From: Pseudomonadota bacterium
Lineage (GTDB): Bacteria; Pseudomonadota; Alphaproteobacteria; Rhodospirillales; Magnetospirillaceae
Direction: 5' to 3'
Length of the DNA stretch: 61,558 bases
NCBI GenBank assembly: GCA_021848545.1
Contig: JAJZUL010000017.1
Coordinates: 1 to 61,558, forward strand
Below the pieces are notes generated by a model. It was not told the DNA's origin. It made no database searches and saw only the letters and a list, made by a program, of their open reading frames with translations. Shown here piece after piece: positions 38,218-47,296 of the stretch (position 1 is the first letter of the stretch; every line of letters begins with the position of its first letter). Position numbers and translations under genes: made by a program.

Positions 38218-38919
38218 ATGGAGATCACCGCCGACGGCATAAGGATGGATCTCGGGGGGCGGGAAATCGACGTCGCCCTGCGGCGCTCGACCCGCGCCCG
38301 GCGCATCGGTCTCAGGATCGATCCGGTTTCCGGACCGGTTCTGGTCCTGCCCAGCCGCGCCCGGATCGAGGAGGCCGGACGGTTTCTGGCCGCCCATCGC
38401 CAATGGCTGGCCGAACGCCTGGCCCATTTGCCGCCCCGGATTCCGCTGACCCCCGGCGCCCGGATACCGGTGCTGGGCCGGCTGCGCGAAATCCGCCATC
38501 TGCCCGAGGCGCGGCGCGGCATGTGGCTGGAAGACGGATTGCTGTGCATTTCGGGCGCGGCCGAACATGTACCGCGGCGGACGCTGGATTTTCTGAAAGC
38601 CGAAGCCCGCCGCCAGATCCGCCCGCTGGCCCTGGCTTTGGCCGAGCGCCTGGGTCGCGCTCCCGGCCGGGTGAGTTTACGCGACACACGGTCGCGCTGG
38701 GGCAGTTGCTCGGCCCACGGTCATCTGTCCTTTTCCTGGCGGTTGGTGATGGCGCCGGAAACGGTGCTGACCTATGTGGTCGCCCACGAAGTCGCCCATC
38801 TGGTGGAAATGAACCATCGGGCCGGTTTCTGGCGGCTGGTCGCCACCCTGGCCGACGATGTCGAGCCGGCCCGCCATTGGCTGAAGACCAACGGAACCAG
38901 GCTGCACCTGTATGGCTGA
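38218..38919 (+). CDS. YgjP-like metallopeptidase (DUF45)
   Basis: 233-residue zinc metallopeptidase-like protein. The HEVAH motif (His190, Glu191, His194) is followed by His200, matching the HExxH...H pattern of the YgjP/WLM (DUF45) family, and RDTRSRWGSCS is its usual upstream motif. No signal peptide, so cytoplasmic. It starts ten bases after cobT and overlaps the MFS gene by eight. The family's targets are mostly unknown. The neighbourhood suggests co-transcription with cobST rather than a shared pathway. Confidence 0.85.
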   Translation: MEITADGIRMDLGGREIDVALRRSTRARRIGLRIDPVSGPVLVLPSRARIEEAGRFLAAHRQWLAERLAHLPPRIPLTPGARIPVLGRLREIRHLPEARRGMWLEDGLLCISGAAEHVPRRTLDFLKAEARRQIRPLALALAERLGRAPGRVSLRDTRSRWGSCSAHGHLSFSWRLVMAPETVLTYVVAHEVAHLVEMNHRAGFWRLVATLADDVEPARHWLKTNGTRLHLYG

Positions 38920-40135
38920 CCAACCCGCGCCCCCCACACCGCCCCGCCATACCCTGATCCTGCTGACCGTGCTGGTGGCCTATGGGCCGGTTTCCACCGA
39001 CCTTTATCTGGCCGCCATGCCCGACATCGCCCACGCCTTCGGCGCATCGGTGGCCACCACCCAGCTCACCCTGTCGGTCTTTCTGGTGGGTTTCGCCCTG
39101 GCCATGCCCCTTTACGGCCCCCTGTCCGACCGCTTCGGCCGGCGCCCGGTGCTGATCGGCGGCACCCTTCTGTATCTTGCCGCCAGCCTGTTCTGCGTGG
39201 TCGCCCCGTCCATCTCCACCCTTATCGCCGGCCGCTTCGTCCAGGCGCTGGGCGCCTGTTGCGGTCCGGTGGTGGCCCGCGCCGTGGTCCGCGACGTCTA
39301 TCCCCGGGAGCAGGGGGCGCGGGTGATGTCGCTGATGGCCTCGGCCATGGCCACCGCGCCGCTGCTGTCCCCCATGGCCGGCGGTTGGCTGGACGCGCGC
39401 TTCGGCTGGCGGGCCGATTTCATCGTCCTGGTTCTGTTCGGCGCCGGGGTGCTGGTCGCCCTGTGGCTGGGCCAGGCCGAAACCAACCGCCAGCCCGACC
39501 ATACGGCCCTGGCGCCCGCCGCCATGCTCGACAATTACGGCCGATTGCTGAAAAGCCCCCGGGTGATGAGCTATGTGGCGGCCGTCGCCTTGATTTTCAG
39601 CGCCATGTTCTCGTTCATTTCGGCATCGTCATTTATTTTGATCGACGTGCTGAGGCTGTCGCCCGATCGTTTCGGTTTTGGCTTCGCCATGGCGATCCTG
39701 GGTTACATGATCGGCACCCAGGGCGCGGCCCGCCTGACCCATCGCTTCGGGCTCGACCGCATGATCGGCTGGGGCCTTGGCGGGGCGGTCCTGGCCGGCG
39801 CCGCGCTGGGCGTTCTGGTCTGGTCGGGCCACGCCACCCTGGCCACCATCATGGGACCGATGGCCGCCTTCTTTTTTTCCTCCGGCCTGGTGCTGCCCAA
39901 CGCCACCGCTGGCGCCATCATGCCTTTTCCGCGCATGGCCGGCACCGCTTCGGCCCTGGTCGGCTTCATCCAGATGGTGGCCGGCGCCCTGGCCGGCTGG
40001 ACGGTGGCATTGTATTACGACGGCACCGCCCGGTCCCTGGCGACGCAATTGCCGCTGCTGGCCCTGGCCGGCTGGCTCGCCTTCCGCCTGCTGAGCCGGA
40101 GCGAAGAGCGGACCTATTTACCGAACAGGCTGTGA
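38912..40135 (+). CDS. Bcr/CflA-family MFS drug exporter
   Basis: 407-residue major facilitator with twelve predicted membrane segments. The motif DRFGRRPVLIGG after TM2 and the early STDLYLAAMPDI segment match the DHA1 Bcr/CflA group (bicyclomycin/chloramphenicol-type proton antiporters). The end overlaps the convergent PBP gene by 22 nt. Its natural substrate is unknown; these exporters also move small metabolites. Confidence 0.88.
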   Translation: MADQPAPPTPPRHTLILLTVLVAYGPVSTDLYLAAMPDIAHAFGASVATTQLTLSVFLVGFALAMPLYGPLSDRFGRRPVLIGGTLLYLAASLFCVVAPSISTLIAGRFVQALGACCGPVVARAVVRDVYPREQGARVMSLMASAMATAPLLSPMAGGWLDARFGWRADFIVLVLFGAGVLVALWLGQAETNRQPDHTALAPAAMLDNYGRLLKSPRVMSYVAAVALIFSAMFSFISASSFILIDVLRLSPDRFGFGFAMAILGYMIGTQGAARLTHRFGLDRMIGWGLGGAVLAGAALGVLVWSGHATLATIMGPMAAFFFSSGLVLPNATAGAIMPFPRMAGTASALVGFIQMVAGALAGWTVALYYDGTARSLATQLPLLALAGWLAFRLLSRSEERTYLPNRL

Positions 40136-42189
40136 AGAAGATTGTCGAGGGCGTCGCCGATGCCATGGACGGCGCTGCCGGCGGTGTCCGCAGCCTGCCC
40201 CGCCGCATTGCCGATGGCCGCCGCCACGCCGGTTGACGCGGACGGCACCACCAGCGGCCGGGGCGGCAGCCCGCGTTCGGCCGCCGTCATGACCTGTTTC
40301 CACACCCGCGCCGGCAAGGTGCCGCCGACCACCCCGCGCATGGTGTGGTGCGGGTCGTCGTTGCCCATCCACACGGCGGTGACGTAATCGGCGGTGAAAC
40401 CGACGAACCAGGCGTCGCGGTAGTCCTGGGTGGTGCCGGTCTTGCCGGCGGCGGGCCGGTCGAGGCGGGCGGCGCGGCCGGTCCCATCCTGAACCACGGC
40501 GCTCATCAAATCGTCCATCTCGGCCAGGGCGGCCGGGGGAATCACCTGGCCGAACCCGCCGCCGTGGCGGCGATAAAGGACATGGCCGCTGCTATCGTCG
40601 ATCTCGGTGATGCCATAGGCGGCGACCCCGGTTCCGCCGTTGGCGAAGGCCGCGTAAGCCGTGGCCATGTCGAGCGGCGTGACCTCGCTGGTGCCCAGCG
40701 CCAGCGAGGCGTCGTCCCGCAGCGGCGTGGTGATGCCCAGGCGGTGGGCGGTGGCGATGACGTTGCGCACACCCACCGCCCGGATCACCCGGACCGCGAC
40801 CGTGTTGATCGATTGGGCGAAGGCTTTGCGCAGGGTCACCGGTCCCTGATAGGTGTTTTCGTAATTGTGCGGCGACCAATCGCCCACGCGGATCGGCGCA
40901 TCGTCCATGATGCTGTCGGGCGTGTATCCGTCCTCCATGGCGGTCAGATAGACGAACGCCTTGAACGACGATCCCGGCTGCCGCAAACCCTGGGTGGCCC
41001 GGTCGAACTGGCTTTGATCGTAATCCTTGCCGCCGACCAGGGCGCGGACCGCGCCATCGGGGCTGAGCACCACCACCGCGCCCTGATGGACCCGGTCATG
41101 ACGCCCGGGGCCGTCGAGCATTCTTTTCAAATCCCGTCGCGCGGCCCGCTGCAGATGCAGATCCAGCGTGGTCTTGACGACGATGTCCTTGCCCTTGACC
41201 TGGTCCATGGCGGCCAGACGGGTCCGAAGCCAGTCGGCGAAATAGCGTCCCGCCGGCGGCGGACGCTGAACCAGTTCCGCCGCGCCGGTCAAGGCCGCCA
41301 GATCCGCCTGTTTCTGGGTGATGTCGCCGGCGTTGACCATGTTCTGCAACACGATGTCGGTGCGCCGCCGGCTGGCATGGGGGTGAACCAGGGGGTTGTA
41401 GGCGCTGGGCGCCTGGAGCAGGCCGGCGATCAGCGCCGATTGATAAAGATCGAGCTTGGAGGCCGGCTCGTTGAAATAACGCCGCGCGGCGGCATCGACG
41501 CCAAAGGCCCCCGCCCCCAGATAGACCCGGTTCAGATACAGGGTAAGAATCTGGTCCTTGGTGAAACGCTGCTCCAGCCACAGGGCCAGCAGCACTTCCT
41601 GGACCTTGCGGCGGATGGTGCGCGCCGGCGTGAGAAACAGGTTCTTGGCCAATTGCTGGGTGATGGTGGACCCGCCCTCGACCACGTGGCCCGCCATGAT
41701 ATCGGCCACCAAAGCGCGGCCCATGCCGATCAAATCGATACCGAAATGACTATAGAAGCGGCGATCCTCGGTATCGATCACCGCCTTGGCCACATAGGGC
41801 GAAATCTGCTTCAGGGTCACCGGCTGACCGTAAAGATCGCCGAAAGTGGCGAAAGTGGTGCCGTCGGCGGCCTTCATCACGATGCTGGGCTGGTGCGCCT
41901 GGACGGTAATGTGGTCGATGCTGGGCAAATCGATGGCGTAATAAGCGACAACGCCACCGCCCAGAATCACCATCCAGACGAAAGCGGTCGCCGCCCAGGT
42001 CAGGATGCGGCGCCAGGACCAGCGCCGGCGGGAACCGCCCCCACCCGACTTCTTGCCGCCGCCGCGTCCCGCGCCGTTGCGCCGCCCCCCATTGCCGCCG
42101 CCATTGCCGCGACGGCGACCGCCGGACGCGCGTTCGGCGCATGCGATGAAAGGCCCGAAACCGTCGACGGGAAAGGATGCGCTGACCAT
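40114..42189 (-). CDS. PBP1A-type bifunctional peptidoglycan synthase
   Basis: About 691 residues. A basic Gly/Arg/Lys-rich cytoplasmic tail (1-60) precedes one membrane segment (about 70-90), then a GT51 transglycosylase domain (EDRRFYSHFGID, GGSTITQQLAKN) and a class-A transpeptidase domain with SxxK (GSSFK), SxN (SINT) and KTGTT. The C-terminal about 40 residues are Ala/Gly-rich. It polymerises and crosslinks peptidoglycan in the periplasm. The ATG at 42189 is preferred; a GTG 15 nt upstream is possible. It is convergent with, and slightly overlaps, the MFS gene. It resembles PBP1A-type (mrcA/pbpC-like) enzymes; the exact class is uncertain. Confidence 0.9.
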   Translation of the reverse strand: MVSASFPVDGFGPFIACAERASGGRRRGNGGGNGGRRNGAGRGGGKKSGGGGSRRRWSWRRILTWAATAFVWMVILGGGVVAYYAIDLPSIDHITVQAHQPSIVMKAADGTTFATFGDLYGQPVTLKQISPYVAKAVIDTEDRRFYSHFGIDLIGMGRALVADIMAGHVVEGGSTITQQLAKNLFLTPARTIRRKVQEVLLALWLEQRFTKDQILTLYLNRVYLGAGAFGVDAAARRYFNEPASKLDLYQSALIAGLLQAPSAYNPLVHPHASRRRTDIVLQNMVNAGDITQKQADLAALTGAAELVQRPPPAGRYFADWLRTRLAAMDQVKGKDIVVKTTLDLHLQRAARRDLKRMLDGPGRHDRVHQGAVVVLSPDGAVRALVGGKDYDQSQFDRATQGLRQPGSSFKAFVYLTAMEDGYTPDSIMDDAPIRVGDWSPHNYENTYQGPVTLRKAFAQSINTVAVRVIRAVGVRNVIATAHRLGITTPLRDDASLALGTSEVTPLDMATAYAAFANGGTGVAAYGITEIDDSSGHVLYRRHGGGFGQVIPPAALAEMDDLMSAVVQDGTGRAARLDRPAAGKTGTTQDYRDAWFVGFTADYVTAVWMGNDDPHHTMRGVVGGTLPARVWKQVMTAAERGLPPRPLVVPSASTGVAAAIGNAAGQAADTAGSAVHGIGDALDNLLHSLFGK

Positions 42190-42338
42190 GACCGTCTCTA
42201 CCACGCCCGCCCGCGCCGCGAAACCCCCGGAGGACGGCGGGAAAACTGGCGTCCGGGTGACAATGACGCTAGACTTGGTCCCTGTCCGACATGGGATGGG
42301 CTATCCCCGGCTTGGGGAGGGAGATGGGTCACCGCGCT

Positions 42339-42542
42339 ATGAACACCTTGACGGTTACGGTTTCCGACGATCTTCGCCAGCGGCTCGACGCCTTGGCCGA
42401 GCGGACCGGCAAAACCATAGACGAATGCCTTTTGACCGCCGTCGAGGAATTCGCCGACACCTGGGAACGTCATTTGGACGACGTCCACCAGATCGACGAA
42501 CACGAAGCCCGCGCCGTACTCAAGGCCGTCGCCAACGATTGA
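42339..42542 (+). CDS. Orphan ribbon-helix-helix protein
   Basis: 67 residues (MNTLTVTVSDDLRQRLDALAERTGKTIDECLLTAVEEFAD...). The N-terminal beta strand and two helices fit a CopG/Arc-like ribbon-helix-helix DNA-binding fold, followed by an acidic helix with WERHLDDVHQIDEHE. An in-frame ATG at 42324 sits closer to a GGGGAGG and is a possible start. No toxin-like gene adjoins: the next gene is a metallophosphoesterase on the other strand. It could be a stand-alone regulator or an antitoxin that lost its partner. Confidence 0.65.
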   Translation: MNTLTVTVSDDLRQRLDALAERTGKTIDECLLTAVEEFADTWERHLDDVHQIDEHEARAVLKAVAND

Positions 42543-42626
42543 TGCCGTGGGTGCGCTTCCGTCCATGGCGGGACGGTGCCCGTCGATTGTGGCGAAAATA
42601 GCGCGTCTTCGACCATCCGCAGCCCG

Positions 42627-43394
42627 CTATAACGTGGCGATCATCGGCCGATAGGTTTCGTTTTCCGGGCCGCCGCGCTGATTGGACAGAATGCGCGTTC
42701 CCCCCACCGGATAATCGCAATCCCAATGGGTATGGCCATGGACCCATAGGGCCGGGCCGTCGGACTGGATCAAGGGTTCGAGACTGGTGACCGAGGCCGT
42801 CGTCGGCACATGGTCGGGACGGCGGTGCTTGAGGCTTTGAGCCGAGGGCGCATGATGGGTCACCACCATGGTCGGACCGTCATGGGAAACGGCCAGCCGG
42901 TCGGCCAGAAAATCCACCGAAGCCCGGTTCCAGTCGCGCACCTGGCGCACCGTCAACCGATTGCCGTCCGATCCGTTGCCGTTGCGGTAGTCGGGCATGG
43001 TCCGCTCGGCCACTTCCATCGCCCCTTCGCTGTCGCCTTCCAAAGCGTAATCGCTCCATAAGGTGGCGCCCAGAACCCTGAGCGCGCGTCCCTTGATGGT
43101 GAAGATGATTTCGTCATCCTGCAGGAAATGGAGATTGGGCACCGAAGCCGCCGCCCGGCGCAGGGCGCCCCGCGGATCGGCGCCGGGAGGATGGCGCCAA
43201 TGTTCGCGATTGCCGGCGATATAAACCGCCGGCTTGTCGGCCAGATGACCGGCCAGGGCGCTGGCCGCCCAGCCGACCCCCTCTTCGCCCCAACCGATAT
43301 CGCCGGCCAGCACCACCAGATCGGCATCGATCGGCGGCGGCTGCCAGGGCGCTTTTTCCACGTGAATGTCACTGAGAATGGCGATGCGCATCAT
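42627..43394 (-). CDS. Calcineurin-like metallophosphoesterase
   Basis: 255-residue enzyme with the dimetal motifs of the family in order: SDIHVE, VLAGDIGWG, AGNREH (a GNHE variant with Arg), THHAPS, and GHTHWD. No signal peptide, so probably cytoplasmic. The substrate is unknown; relatives hydrolyse nucleotides, UDP-sugar lipids or phosphoproteins. It lies about 70 bp downstream of murJ on the same strand across an AT-rich gap, so coupling is doubtful. Confidence 0.82.
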   Translation of the reverse strand: MMRIAILSDIHVEKAPWQPPPIDADLVVLAGDIGWGEEGVGWAASALAGHLADKPAVYIAGNREHWRHPPGADPRGALRRAAASVPNLHFLQDDEIIFTIKGRALRVLGATLWSDYALEGDSEGAMEVAERTMPDYRNGNGSDGNRLTVRQVRDWNRASVDFLADRLAVSHDGPTMVVTHHAPSAQSLKHRRPDHVPTTASVTSLEPLIQSDGPALWVHGHTHWDCDYPVGGTRILSNQRGGPENETYRPMIATL

Positions 43395-43466
43395 GCTTCG
43401 TTCAGTAGAGTCGTCTCATATACGAATAATATCAAATCGCGGGGGACGTGGGGCCGGAAAATTCGG

Positions 43467-45014
43467 TCATCGCGCACGACGCCGCACCATCGCCTTGATT
43501 TCCGACAGGCGGGCCGCCCCCAGCACATGGGCGAAAGCGGCGAAGGTGACCCCGCCCACCCCGATCAGCAAAAGCACCAGCAACAGCCGGCCCAGGGGCA
43601 GCGCCGCCACCGGCGCCAGAAGATGGCGGCTGGCCAGCAGGGCGGCGGCCATGATCGCGGCGGCCAAGACGATGCGCGGCACCCGGCGGCGCAAACGGGC
43701 GTCCATGGTGAAAAACCCCCGCCGCCGCAGCACCACCGCCAGCACGGTGACATTGAACCACGACGCCAGCGCCGTCGCCAACGCCAGACCGACATGGGCC
43801 AGGGGCGCGATCAGGACGAGGTTGAGGGCCAGATTGACCAGCATCGCCGCCGCGGCGATCTTGACCGGGGTCGCGGTGTCCTCGCGGGCGAAAAAAGCGG
43901 GAGCCAGCACCTTGACCAGAACGTAGGCCGGCAGGCCGCTGGCGAAAGCCACCAGGGCCGGCGCCGTCGCCGCCGTGTCGGCGGCGGTGAACGAACCGCG
44001 CTGGAACAAGAGCGTGATCACCGGCTGGGCGATGGTCATCAGCGCCGCCGCCGCCGGCAGGGTCAGCAGCAGAGCCACCTCCATGGCGCGGTTCTGGCTG
44101 TCGAGCGCCGCCGCCGTTTCGCCGGCCCTGATCTGGCGCGATAAAAGCGGCAGCAGCGCCGTGCCGATGGCGATCCCCACCACCCCCAGGGGGAGCTGGT
44201 TGACCCGGTCGGCGTAATTGAGGTAGCTGACCGCGCCGTTGGCCACCATCGAGGCGATCACCGTGTTGATCACCAGATTGACCTGATAGACGCCGGCGCC
44301 GATGGCGCCGGGCAGCACCCGGCGCGCCAGCAGCCGCACCTCGGGGGTCAGGCGCGGGCGCACGGGCCTCAGCCGTATCCCCGCCCGGCGCAGGCTGTAG
44401 ACCAGCCAGGAGAATTGCAACACCCCCGCCCCGAACACGCCCCAGGCCAAAGCGTGGCCGGGGGTCGGGGTATAGGGCGACAGCGCCCACAGCCCGGCCA
44501 TGGCGGTGAGGTTGAGCAGAATCGGCGTCGCCGCCGCGGCGGCGAAGCGGCCGAGCGAATTGAGAATGCCCGCCTGAAGCGAGGTCAGCGAAATGAACAG
44601 CAGATAGGGAAAGCAGATCCGCGACAATTCGACCGCCAGCGCCATCTTGCCCGGCACCTCGTCGAAACCCGGCGCCAAACCCAGCATCGCCACCGGCATC
44701 GCCAATTCGACCAGGACGACGAACAGGGTCAGGGTCAGGGCCAGCACCGCCATGGCCTGCTCGGCGAAGCGCAGCGCGGCGTCCCGGCCCCCGGCGGTCA
44801 TGCTGCCGGTGAACAGGGGAACGAAGGCGGCGTTGAACGCGCCCTCGGCGAACAGGGAACGAAACAGGTTGGGAAAGCGGAACGCCACGAAAAACGCGTC
44901 CGCCACGGTCCCCGCGCCGAGATAGCGGGCGATCATCATTTCGCGCAGCAACCCGGTGATCCGGGACAGGAGCGTGAAGCTGCCGACGGTGGCGATGGAG
45001 CGGGCAAGGGACAT
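43467..45014 (-). CDS. murJ: Lipid II flippase MurJ
   Basis: 515-residue MOP-superfamily flippase with about 14 membrane segments, opening MSLARSIATVGSFTLLSRITGLLREMM with the Arg residues needed for lipid II transport and the FRFPNLFRSLFAEGAFNAAFVP segment. It moves lipid-linked peptidoglycan precursor to the periplasm. ATG at 45014; no strong ribosome-binding site. In many Alphaproteobacteria murJ is followed, same strand, by trpS-usp-nifU; here it points away from nifU across a scar. Confidence 0.93.
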   Translation of the reverse strand: MSLARSIATVGSFTLLSRITGLLREMMIARYLGAGTVADAFFVAFRFPNLFRSLFAEGAFNAAFVPLFTGSMTAGGRDAALRFAEQAMAVLALTLTLFVVLVELAMPVAMLGLAPGFDEVPGKMALAVELSRICFPYLLFISLTSLQAGILNSLGRFAAAAATPILLNLTAMAGLWALSPYTPTPGHALAWGVFGAGVLQFSWLVYSLRRAGIRLRPVRPRLTPEVRLLARRVLPGAIGAGVYQVNLVINTVIASMVANGAVSYLNYADRVNQLPLGVVGIAIGTALLPLLSRQIRAGETAAALDSQNRAMEVALLLTLPAAAALMTIAQPVITLLFQRGSFTAADTAATAPALVAFASGLPAYVLVKVLAPAFFAREDTATPVKIAAAAMLVNLALNLVLIAPLAHVGLALATALASWFNVTVLAVVLRRRGFFTMDARLRRRVPRIVLAAAIMAAALLASRHLLAPVAALPLGRLLLVLLLIGVGGVTFAAFAHVLGAARLSEIKAMVRRRAR

Positions 45015-45684
45015 GGAGACGCCGAACAAAGGGCCGATCGTGACCCGGCCCTTCTTACACGGGGCCGGGAATCCGCGCATCAACGAACTGAACACGACCG
45101 GATTCACCGGCACCCATCCGCTGCTGTCCGGCGGAACGGCGTATGGAGGTCGAGGCCCGCTCAACCACACCCCTTCGCGTTACGTCCGCGAAGGCGATCC
45201 ACGCGTGGAAGCGATTCGACTGATCGGCGAGCAGCCGGACATTTCGATCCTGGTGCCGGGGACGCCCGGCGACAAACAGATCAACGCCATCACCCGAGCG
45301 GGCCGGCAGGGGAATCGGGTGACCCCGCTTCCCCTGCATTATGTATATTTCCCTCAATCGCCGGGCGGGCGCGTCCGCGCCCTGGGCTATCCTCGCTTAC
45401 GCTCCGAGGCCCCGATGGAGCCTCTCCGCACGCTGCGGCGGCCTCAACGGCCTAGTCGCTCCGCTCCAACGCGCCTTCACCCGATTACCCTGAGCGGGCC
45501 GGCCGCTCGTCTTGACACGCGCGCGGCGCCGATCCATGTAGATCATGACGCGGCTTCGGTGGCGCACGATCCGACTTCACGCCCGAAAACGCCCGGCCTT
45601 TTGCAGGTTGAGGGCGATACGGGCTCGGGCGTGCGAGGCGACCGATTCGTATTTCCCCTTTCCCACAGGTTCCAAGGACACGCC
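45015..45684. other. Gene-poor rearrangement scar between murJ and nifU
   Basis: 670 bp without an intact gene. One plus-strand frame stays open throughout and runs into nifU. Positions 45181-45294 look like a shrunken universal-stress-protein gene, and about 45360-45490 is GC-rich repeat-like DNA with small inverted repeats. Promoters for both divergent genes must lie here. A TATATTT stretch near 45344 is the only AT-rich spot I see. Confidence 0.55.
45181..45294 (+). pseudogene. Remnant of a universal-stress-protein gene
   Basis: The plus frame reads YVREGDPRVEAIRLIGEQP, then DISILV joined directly to PGTPGDKQINAIT. The two halves look like separate parts of the C-terminal region of alphaproteobacterial UspA proteins that normally precede nifU: a helix ending in ISILVLG and the last strand with VPG...DEQIDA. 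The middle and the N-terminus appear lost. There is no start codon or ribosome-binding site of its own. The match is by memory of the family, not by alignment. Confidence 0.42.
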
Positions 45685-46239
45685 ATGTTCATCCAGACCG
45701 AGCCCACCCCCAATCCCGCCACCCTCAAATTCCTGCCCGGCCGCGACGTGATGGGCACCGGTACCGCCGATTTCCCGAGCCCGTCGACCGCCGCCAATTC
45801 GCCCCTGGCCACGCGCCTGTTCGCCGTGCCCGGCGTCGCCAGCGTGTTTCTGGGAGCCGATTTCGTCACCGTGGGCAAGGCCGGGAACGCCGATTGGGCG
45901 GCTTTGAAGCCGCAGGTGCTGGCCGCCATCGTCGCCCATTACGAATCCAACGACCCGGCCATCAAAGGCGGCGTCGCCCCCGTGACCTACGAGGATGACG
46001 AGGACAACAGCGAGGTCGTGGTCAAGATCCGCGAACTGATCGAAACCCGCGTCCGCCCCGCCGTGGCCCAGGATGGCGGCGACATCATCTTCCGCCGCTA
46101 TGAAAACGGCATCGTCTATCTGCGCATGCAGGGATCGTGCTCGGGCTGCCCCAGCTCGGCCGCCACCCTGAAAAACGGCATTGAAAACATGCTGCGCTAT
46201 TACGTGCCGGAAATCCTCGGCGTCCAGCAGGTGGAGTAG
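45685..46239 (+). CDS. NifU-family Fe-S cluster scaffold (NfuA type)
   Basis: 184 residues: an N-terminal Nfu_N domain (MFIQTEPTPNPATLKFLPG) and a C-terminal NifU domain with the cluster-binding CSGC (Cys152, Cys155). It carries and delivers Fe-S clusters, for example to aconitase, which is encoded nearby. AAGGA precedes the ATG at good spacing; the frame is open far upstream, but that extension is the rearranged region and not part of the protein. Irr in the same window may be part of its iron-dependent control (inference). Confidence 0.93.
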   Translation: MFIQTEPTPNPATLKFLPGRDVMGTGTADFPSPSTAANSPLATRLFAVPGVASVFLGADFVTVGKAGNADWAALKPQVLAAIVAHYESNDPAIKGGVAPVTYEDDEDNSEVVVKIRELIETRVRPAVAQDGGDIIFRRYENGIVYLRMQGSCSGCPSSAATLKNGIENMLRYYVPEILGVQQVE

Positions 46240-46327
46240 AAAAAAACAAGCCCTATGGGTAGGGTGTACCTACCTTAGCGGCCCAAACTCTTGCTTTTGG
46301 GCGATGGCCGCCGTATATGGATACCCC

Positions 46328-47266
46328 ATGTACAACCATCGCTCCCCTCTCATCCGAACCGTGGGCGTCGTTTTGTCGTCAGCGGTTCTGGTTCAGATCG
46401 GGCTCGTGGCCTGGGGCCGGCATCACGCCCCCGCCCCGGCGTCACAGGTGGCCGTAGCGGCCGGCCCGGTTTTGCCGGCCCGCGACACCAAGAGTGCCAC
46501 CCGGCTGGGGCCGGCCATGACGCGGATCGGCTATAAGCTCAACGCCGTGGCCGACGGCGCCGAAGTGCCGCGCCTGCTGCTCCATTCCATGCCGTCGAAC
46601 ATGGCGGACGTCACCAACCTGTCCCGGCGCAAGGCCGTATTCCTGCGGGTGATGCTGCCGCTGGTGCTGAAGGTGGACGAGGCCGTGGCCGCCAAGCGCG
46701 CCCGTCTGAAGGACATCGCATCCGCCATACGGACCGGCGAACCGCTGTCGAACGAGGATATGGGATGGCTGGGCACCCTTGCCGAGAATTACAACGTGCC
46801 TTGGAACGGGACCGCGAATATGCAGGTGGTCCGGCGCCTTCTGTACCGGGTGGACGTGGTGCCGCCGTCCCTGGCCCTGGCCCAGGCGGCCATGGAAACC
46901 GGATGGGGCACGTCGCTCCGCGCCCGCGTCTATCACAACGTGTTCGGCCTGACCTTCGCCGCCGATAACGGCAAGGAAGCCGTTCTGGCCTCGTTCCCGA
47001 ATCTGCTGGCGGCGGTGCGTTTCTACGTCCACACGCTGAACACCCACCCGGCCTATGCGGCGTTCCGGCGCATCCGCGCCGAGGCGCGCGCGCGCGGCGG
47101 TCATCTCAACGGCGAACGGCTGGCGTTGGCCCTGGAGGCTTATTCGGAAATCGGGCGGACCTACGTCCACGATATCCGGACCTTGATCCGTCAGAACGAT
47201 CTGACCCGGTTCGAGCACGCCCAGCTCAGCAAGCCCGACGACGAAACGGCGGGCGGGCAGATTTAG
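46328..47266 (+). CDS. Bax-like glucosaminidase-domain protein
   Basis: 312 residues with an N-terminal signal/anchor (residues 8-28) and a C-terminal Bax/GH73-type glucosaminidase domain (about 90-270). The probable catalytic Glu190 lies in AAMETGWGTS, followed by NVFGLTF. It is predicted to cut peptidoglycan glycan strands in the periplasm. ATG at 46328; an upstream in-frame ATG at 46304 is possible. The TAG stop (47264-47266) is the start of a TTAGAG hairpin. Confidence 0.82.
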   Translation: MYNHRSPLIRTVGVVLSSAVLVQIGLVAWGRHHAPAPASQVAVAAGPVLPARDTKSATRLGPAMTRIGYKLNAVADGAEVPRLLLHSMPSNMADVTNLSRRKAVFLRVMLPLVLKVDEAVAAKRARLKDIASAIRTGEPLSNEDMGWLGTLAENYNVPWNGTANMQVVRRLLYRVDVVPPSLALAQAAMETGWGTSLRARVYHNVFGLTFAADNGKEAVLASFPNLLAAVRFYVHTLNTHPAYAAFRRIRAEARARGGHLNGERLALALEAYSEIGRTYVHDIRTLIRQNDLTRFEHAQLSKPDDETAGGQI

Positions 47267-47289
47267 AGCGGCGTGCCTTAACGCCGCTC
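47263..47289. repeat. TTAGAG hairpin on the glucosaminidase stop codon
   Basis: GAGCGGCGT (47266-47274) pairs with ACGCCGCTC (47281-47289) around GCCTTA. The stem begins in TTTAGAG, which includes the TAG stop. The T-tail is poor, so it is at most a weak terminator. Confidence 0.6.
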
Positions 47290-47296
47290 TTGCGCC

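Noticed and set aside
42339-42542. Toxin-antitoxin module
   Set aside because: No second small gene in the same direction within 100 bp; the downstream gene is on the opposite strand.
44956-45684. N-terminal extension of the NifU protein (frame open for about 240 codons upstream)
   Set aside because: The family starts at MFIQTEPTPNP, a good AAGGA precedes that ATG, and the upstream part overlaps the murJ start and repeat-like DNA.
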